Source of the DNA: a bacterium
GTDB lineage: Bacteria; UBA9089; CG2-30-40-21
DNA: 16,248 bases
Direction: 5' to 3'
NCBI GenBank assembly: GCA_030018795.1
Contig: JASEHA010000021.1
Location: 1 to 16,248, forward strand
This document shows, one piece after another, positions 14,083 to 16,248 of the stretch. How positions within the stretch are numbered: the first letter of the stretch is position 1; each line of letters begins with the position of its first letter. Below the pieces are notes generated by a model. That model was not told where the DNA came from, did not search any database, and was given only the letters and a program-made list of their open reading frames with translations. The position numbers were made by a program, and so were the translations under genes.

Positions 14083-15257
14083 TCTTCCCGAGTAATAATC
14101 AATGGCGGCAAAAACCTTAGCACATCGCCAGCAGTGCAATTAATCAACAAACCGTTTGCCAAGCATTCATTTACTATTCCTGCTCCATTTATCTTCAGAG
14201 CCATACCAATCATCAATCCCTTACCCCTGACACCCTGAATAACTGCCGGGTATTTTTTAGATAGTTCCTGAAGCCTGGTAATAAAATATTCTCCCATTTG
14301 TTTTACATGACCACAGATGTTCTGTTCAAGGATATAATCAATCACCGCTATGGCTGCTGAGCAGACAAGCGGTGTTGCCCCAAAGGTTGAGGCATGGCTT
14401 CCAGGTGGGAGCATGTCTGCCATTTCAAAAGTAACGACTGTAGCCCCAATCGGCAGTCCCCCGCCAAGCCCTTTGGCTAAGGTCATAATGTCTGGGACAA
14501 TATTATAGTGTTGATAAGCAAACATTAGCCCGCATCTGGCAATGCCTGTTTGCACCTCATCAAGCATAAGCAAGAGGCGATGTTTATCACAAAGTCTCCT
14601 TAACCCCTGAAGATAATCATCTGCTGGAATGTTTACCCCGCCCTCACCCTGTATGGGTTCTACCAGAACAGCACAGGTATTCTCATTGATTGCCTCTTCC
14701 ACAGCTGATAGGTTATTAAACTCAACATGCCTGAAACCCGGAACCAATGGGTCAAAACCATTTTGTATCTTTTCCTGACCGGTTGCACTTAATGTAGCCA
14801 TGGTTCTGCCATGAAAGGAGTTAGTCATGGTAATGATTTCATACCTTCCACCACTTGCATTTCCAAACCTTCTGGCCAATTTTATCGCTGCCTCATTCGC
14901 CTCTGCCCCGCTATTGGCAAAGAACGCCTTGCCGCCAAAGGAGGTATCTGAGATCCTTTTTGCTAATTCCAACTGAGGGATGGTGTAATAGAGGTTAGAT
15001 GTATGGATCAGCTCTATTGACTGTCTATTTAAGGCATCTATTACACATGGATGAGCATGTCCTAAGGAATTAACCGCTACCCCAGCAACAAGGTCAAGAT
15101 ACTCCCTGCCATCCAGATCCCAAACCCGGCATCCCTGCCCCTTTACCATAACAACAGGAATACGGTTATAGGTAGAGACAACATATCGTTTGTAGTCTTC
15201 TATTATCTGCATTGTAGAGACGCGATTAATCGCGTCTCTACTATCCTTTGCCTTCAT
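13986..15257 (-). CDS. argD: Acetylornithine aminotransferase ArgD
   Basis: A PLP-dependent class III aminotransferase, converting N-acetylglutamate 5-semialdehyde plus glutamate to N-acetylornithine (arginine pathway, step 4). Key parts are GCRVWDLDGREYLDLVAGVAVNSLGHAHP (42-70), NSGAEANEAAIKLAR (115-129, phosphate site), FHGRTMATLSATG (148-160), LMLDEVQTGIARCG (230-243, Asp233 to the PLP ring) and TLAKGLGGGLPIGA (259-272, Schiff-base Lys262). The start ATG 15257 overlaps the argB stop (ATGA) and has gaggtgg just upstream. An internal ATG at 15212 (MQIIEDYKRY) matches the usual family N-terminus better but has no ribosome site, because a 28-bp palindrome sits there and is translated as part of DSRDAINRVST (5-15). 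The C-terminus also ends in an atypical tail from a partial duplication. At 423 aa it is some 20-25 residues longer than usual. Confidence 0.95.
   Translation of the reverse strand: MKAKDSRDAINRVSTMQIIEDYKRYVVSTYNRIPVVMVKGQGCRVWDLDGREYLDLVAGVAVNSLGHAHPCVIDALNRQSIELIHTSNLYYTIPQLELAKRISDTSFGGKAFFANSGAEANEAAIKLARRFGNASGGRYEIITMTNSFHGRTMATLSATGQEKIQNGFDPLVPGFRHVEFNNLSAVEEAINENTCAVLVEPIQGEGGVNIPADDYLQGLRRLCDKHRLLLMLDEVQTGIARCGLMFAYQHYNIVPDIMTLAKGLGGGLPIGATVVTFEMADMLPPGSHASTFGATPLVCSAAIAVIDYILEQNICGHVKQMGEYFITRLQELSKKYPAVIQGVRGKGLMIGMALKINGAGIVNECLANGLLINCTAGDVLRFLPPLIITREEIDMAVEILDRIIESFANSGLLNSDSHVCGNT
15214..15241. repeat. Perfect 28-bp palindrome inside the argD 5' coding region
   Basis: gtagagacgcgatt followed directly by its reverse complement, without a loop. 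On the minus strand it is read through in frame to give most of DSRDAINRVST. The same palindrome is, from memory, a widespread interspersed repeat in several bacterial groups, cyanobacteria among them. Confidence 0.88.
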
Positions 15258-16108
15258 GCCACCACCTCTGTACCAATGCCTGCATCTGTAAAAAGCTCCA
15301 GGAGAAGAGCATGTGGCAGCCGTCCATCAATGATATGGACCTTAGAGACACCTGCTATCACCGCCTCTTTGGATGCAATCAGCTTAGGAATCATCCCGCC
15401 ACTTACCACGCCATCCTTGATAAGACCATCAATCTCATCAACATGTATAGTCGATATCAGGGAATCAGCATCCTCAGGGTTTCTTAATATCCCTGGTGTA
15501 TCTGTAAGAAATATAAACTTATCTGCCTTCAAGGCAACAGCAATGGCTGCAGCTGCTGTATCGGCATTAATATTATACTTCTTATTATCCTCTCCGATAC
15601 CAACCGGGGCAATCACCGGAATAAATCCTGCCTCGTCCAAGGTATTAATTACCTGCGGGTTTATAGCCTGAACCTCTCCTACCAATCCCATGTCTTCATG
15701 AAGTTTTTTTGCCTCTATCATCATTCCATCTGTACCGCTCAAGCCAACAGCCTGCCCGCCATGGTGATTAATCAAGGCAACAATCTCCTTGTTTATCTTT
15801 CCGCTAAGAACCATCTCGACAATATCCATGGTCTCATCATCTGTCACCCGCTTACCGCCAATAAATTCTGAAGACTTACCCATTTTTTCCATAATGCGGG
15901 TAATCTCAGGTCCGCCGCCATGAACCACAACCGGTTTCATGCCTACATACCTTAACAAAACAATATCCTTGGCAAACAAATGCTTCAATGACTCAAGCAT
16001 TTGTGCTGCCCCGCCATATTTTACGACAAGGGTTTTTCCATGAAATTTCTTGATATACGGCAGTGCTTCAGTTAAGGTATTTACTCGTAAGATTAAATCT
16101 TCCATCAT
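15254..16108 (-). CDS. argB: Acetylglutamate kinase ArgB
   Basis: Phosphorylates N-acetyl-L-glutamate with ATP to the 5-phosphate (arginine pathway, step 2), cytosolic amino-acid-kinase fold. It shows KTLVVKYGGAAQ (25-36, phosphate-binding Lys), PVVVHGGGPEITRIMEKMG (60-78), IGGKRVTDDETMDIVEMVLSGKINKEIV (84-111, substrate site), GLSGTDGMMIEA, NADTAAAAIAVALKADKFIFLTDTPGIL (about 185-212) and GGMIPKL (about 241-247, ATP-site Lys). The 284-aa length is usual. In many bacteria ArgB is the arginine-inhibited step; an N-terminal extension typical of the Arg-sensitive hexameric form is not obvious beyond residues 1-24. The start is ATG 16108 or the adjacent ATG 16105; neither has a Shine-Dalgarno site, and the promoter -10 lies only 8 bases away. 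Its stop overlaps the argD start. Confidence 0.96.
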   Translation of the reverse strand: MMEDLILRVNTLTEALPYIKKFHGKTLVVKYGGAAQMLESLKHLFAKDIVLLRYVGMKPVVVHGGGPEITRIMEKMGKSSEFIGGKRVTDDETMDIVEMVLSGKINKEIVALINHHGGQAVGLSGTDGMMIEAKKLHEDMGLVGEVQAINPQVINTLDEAGFIPVIAPVGIGEDNKKYNINADTAAAAIAVALKADKFIFLTDTPGILRNPEDADSLISTIHVDEIDGLIKDGVVSGGMIPKLIASKEAVIAGVSKVHIIDGRLPHALLLELFTDAGIGTEVVA

Positions 16109-16115
16109 ACATTAT

Positions 16116-16144
16116 ATGATACACTAATTTTTTTAGAAAGTCAA
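16116..16144 (-). promoter_or_regulatory. Predicted promoter of argBD, almost touching the start codon
   Basis: On the minus strand TTGACT (16144-16139), a 17-base spacer, TATCAT (16121-16116). The transcript would begin near 16109, at or next to the ATGATG start, which suggests a leaderless mRNA. No ribosome binding site is visible, in agreement. Confidence 0.65.
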
Positions 16145-16192
16145 CAACATTTTCTGCAAGGCAATAATTCTCATTATGACACAGACTTGTGT

Positions 16193-16248
16193 AACTCGAT
16201 GTTCAAGTTTTTTAACCTACGATTCTTTCAGTCAAAAATAGATGAGTG
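16193..16248. repeat. Dispersed repeat (aactcgatgttcaag...gatgagtg), copy 2, at the window edge
   Basis: Matches 7798-7850 apart from one T fewer and a 6-base tctttc insertion after acctacgat. It is cut by the window end, so its full length is unknown. It is preceded by a small hairpin acacagacttgtgt (about 16180-16193). Confidence 0.8.

Overview
The window looks like chromosomal DNA of an AT-rich Gram-negative bacterium. A tripartite RND efflux system (inner-membrane pump, periplasmic adaptor, outer-membrane channel) and two lipoproteins imply an outer membrane. The spacers are crowded with short repeats, palindromes and MITE-like elements, which suggests an uncultured or deep-branching lineage. 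I cannot name the taxon from sequence alone.

Layout. (1) 1-1403: surE on the + strand, behind a good sigma70-type promoter and a long 5'UTR hairpin, then a 410-base spacer holding a 130-bp inverted-repeat (MITE-like) element. (2) 1404-7767, all on the minus strand: a heavy-metal efflux operon read from right to left. It runs small His-rich lipoprotein (53 aa), TolC/CzcC-type channel, His-rich lipoprotein adaptor (CzcB type), RND pump (CzcA/CusA type), PII-like protein. A second MITE-like element with flanking direct repeats sits between the adaptor and pump genes. (3) 8049-13383, minus strand: a chemosensory module of hybrid CheA (Hpt-kinase-CheW-REC), CheB and a REC-GAF-GGDEF diguanylate cyclase. 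This composition resembles the Wsp signalling core WspE-WspF-WspR. No receptor, CheW or CheR gene lies in the window. (4) 13986-16108, minus strand: argB-argD of arginine biosynthesis, overlapping by 3-4 bases, behind a promoter placed so close to argB that the transcript may be leaderless.

How the parts work together. The metal operon would export a metal ion from periplasm or cytoplasm, with two His-rich lipoproteins as likely periplasmic metal handlers. The terminal PII-like protein lacks the uridylylated tyrosine and fits the PII group known to sit beside metal transporters. The chemosensory module would turn an input into c-di-GMP synthesis, with CheB giving adaptation. ArgB and ArgD catalyse steps 2 and 4 of arginine synthesis.

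The most unusual aspect is the repeat layer. Dispersed repeats occur at cluster boundaries in opposed orientation. The same tctcgcc-type repeats found between genes also occur inside the cheA linker, where they encode charged repeats. A 28-bp perfect palindrome lies in frame inside the 5' end of argD.
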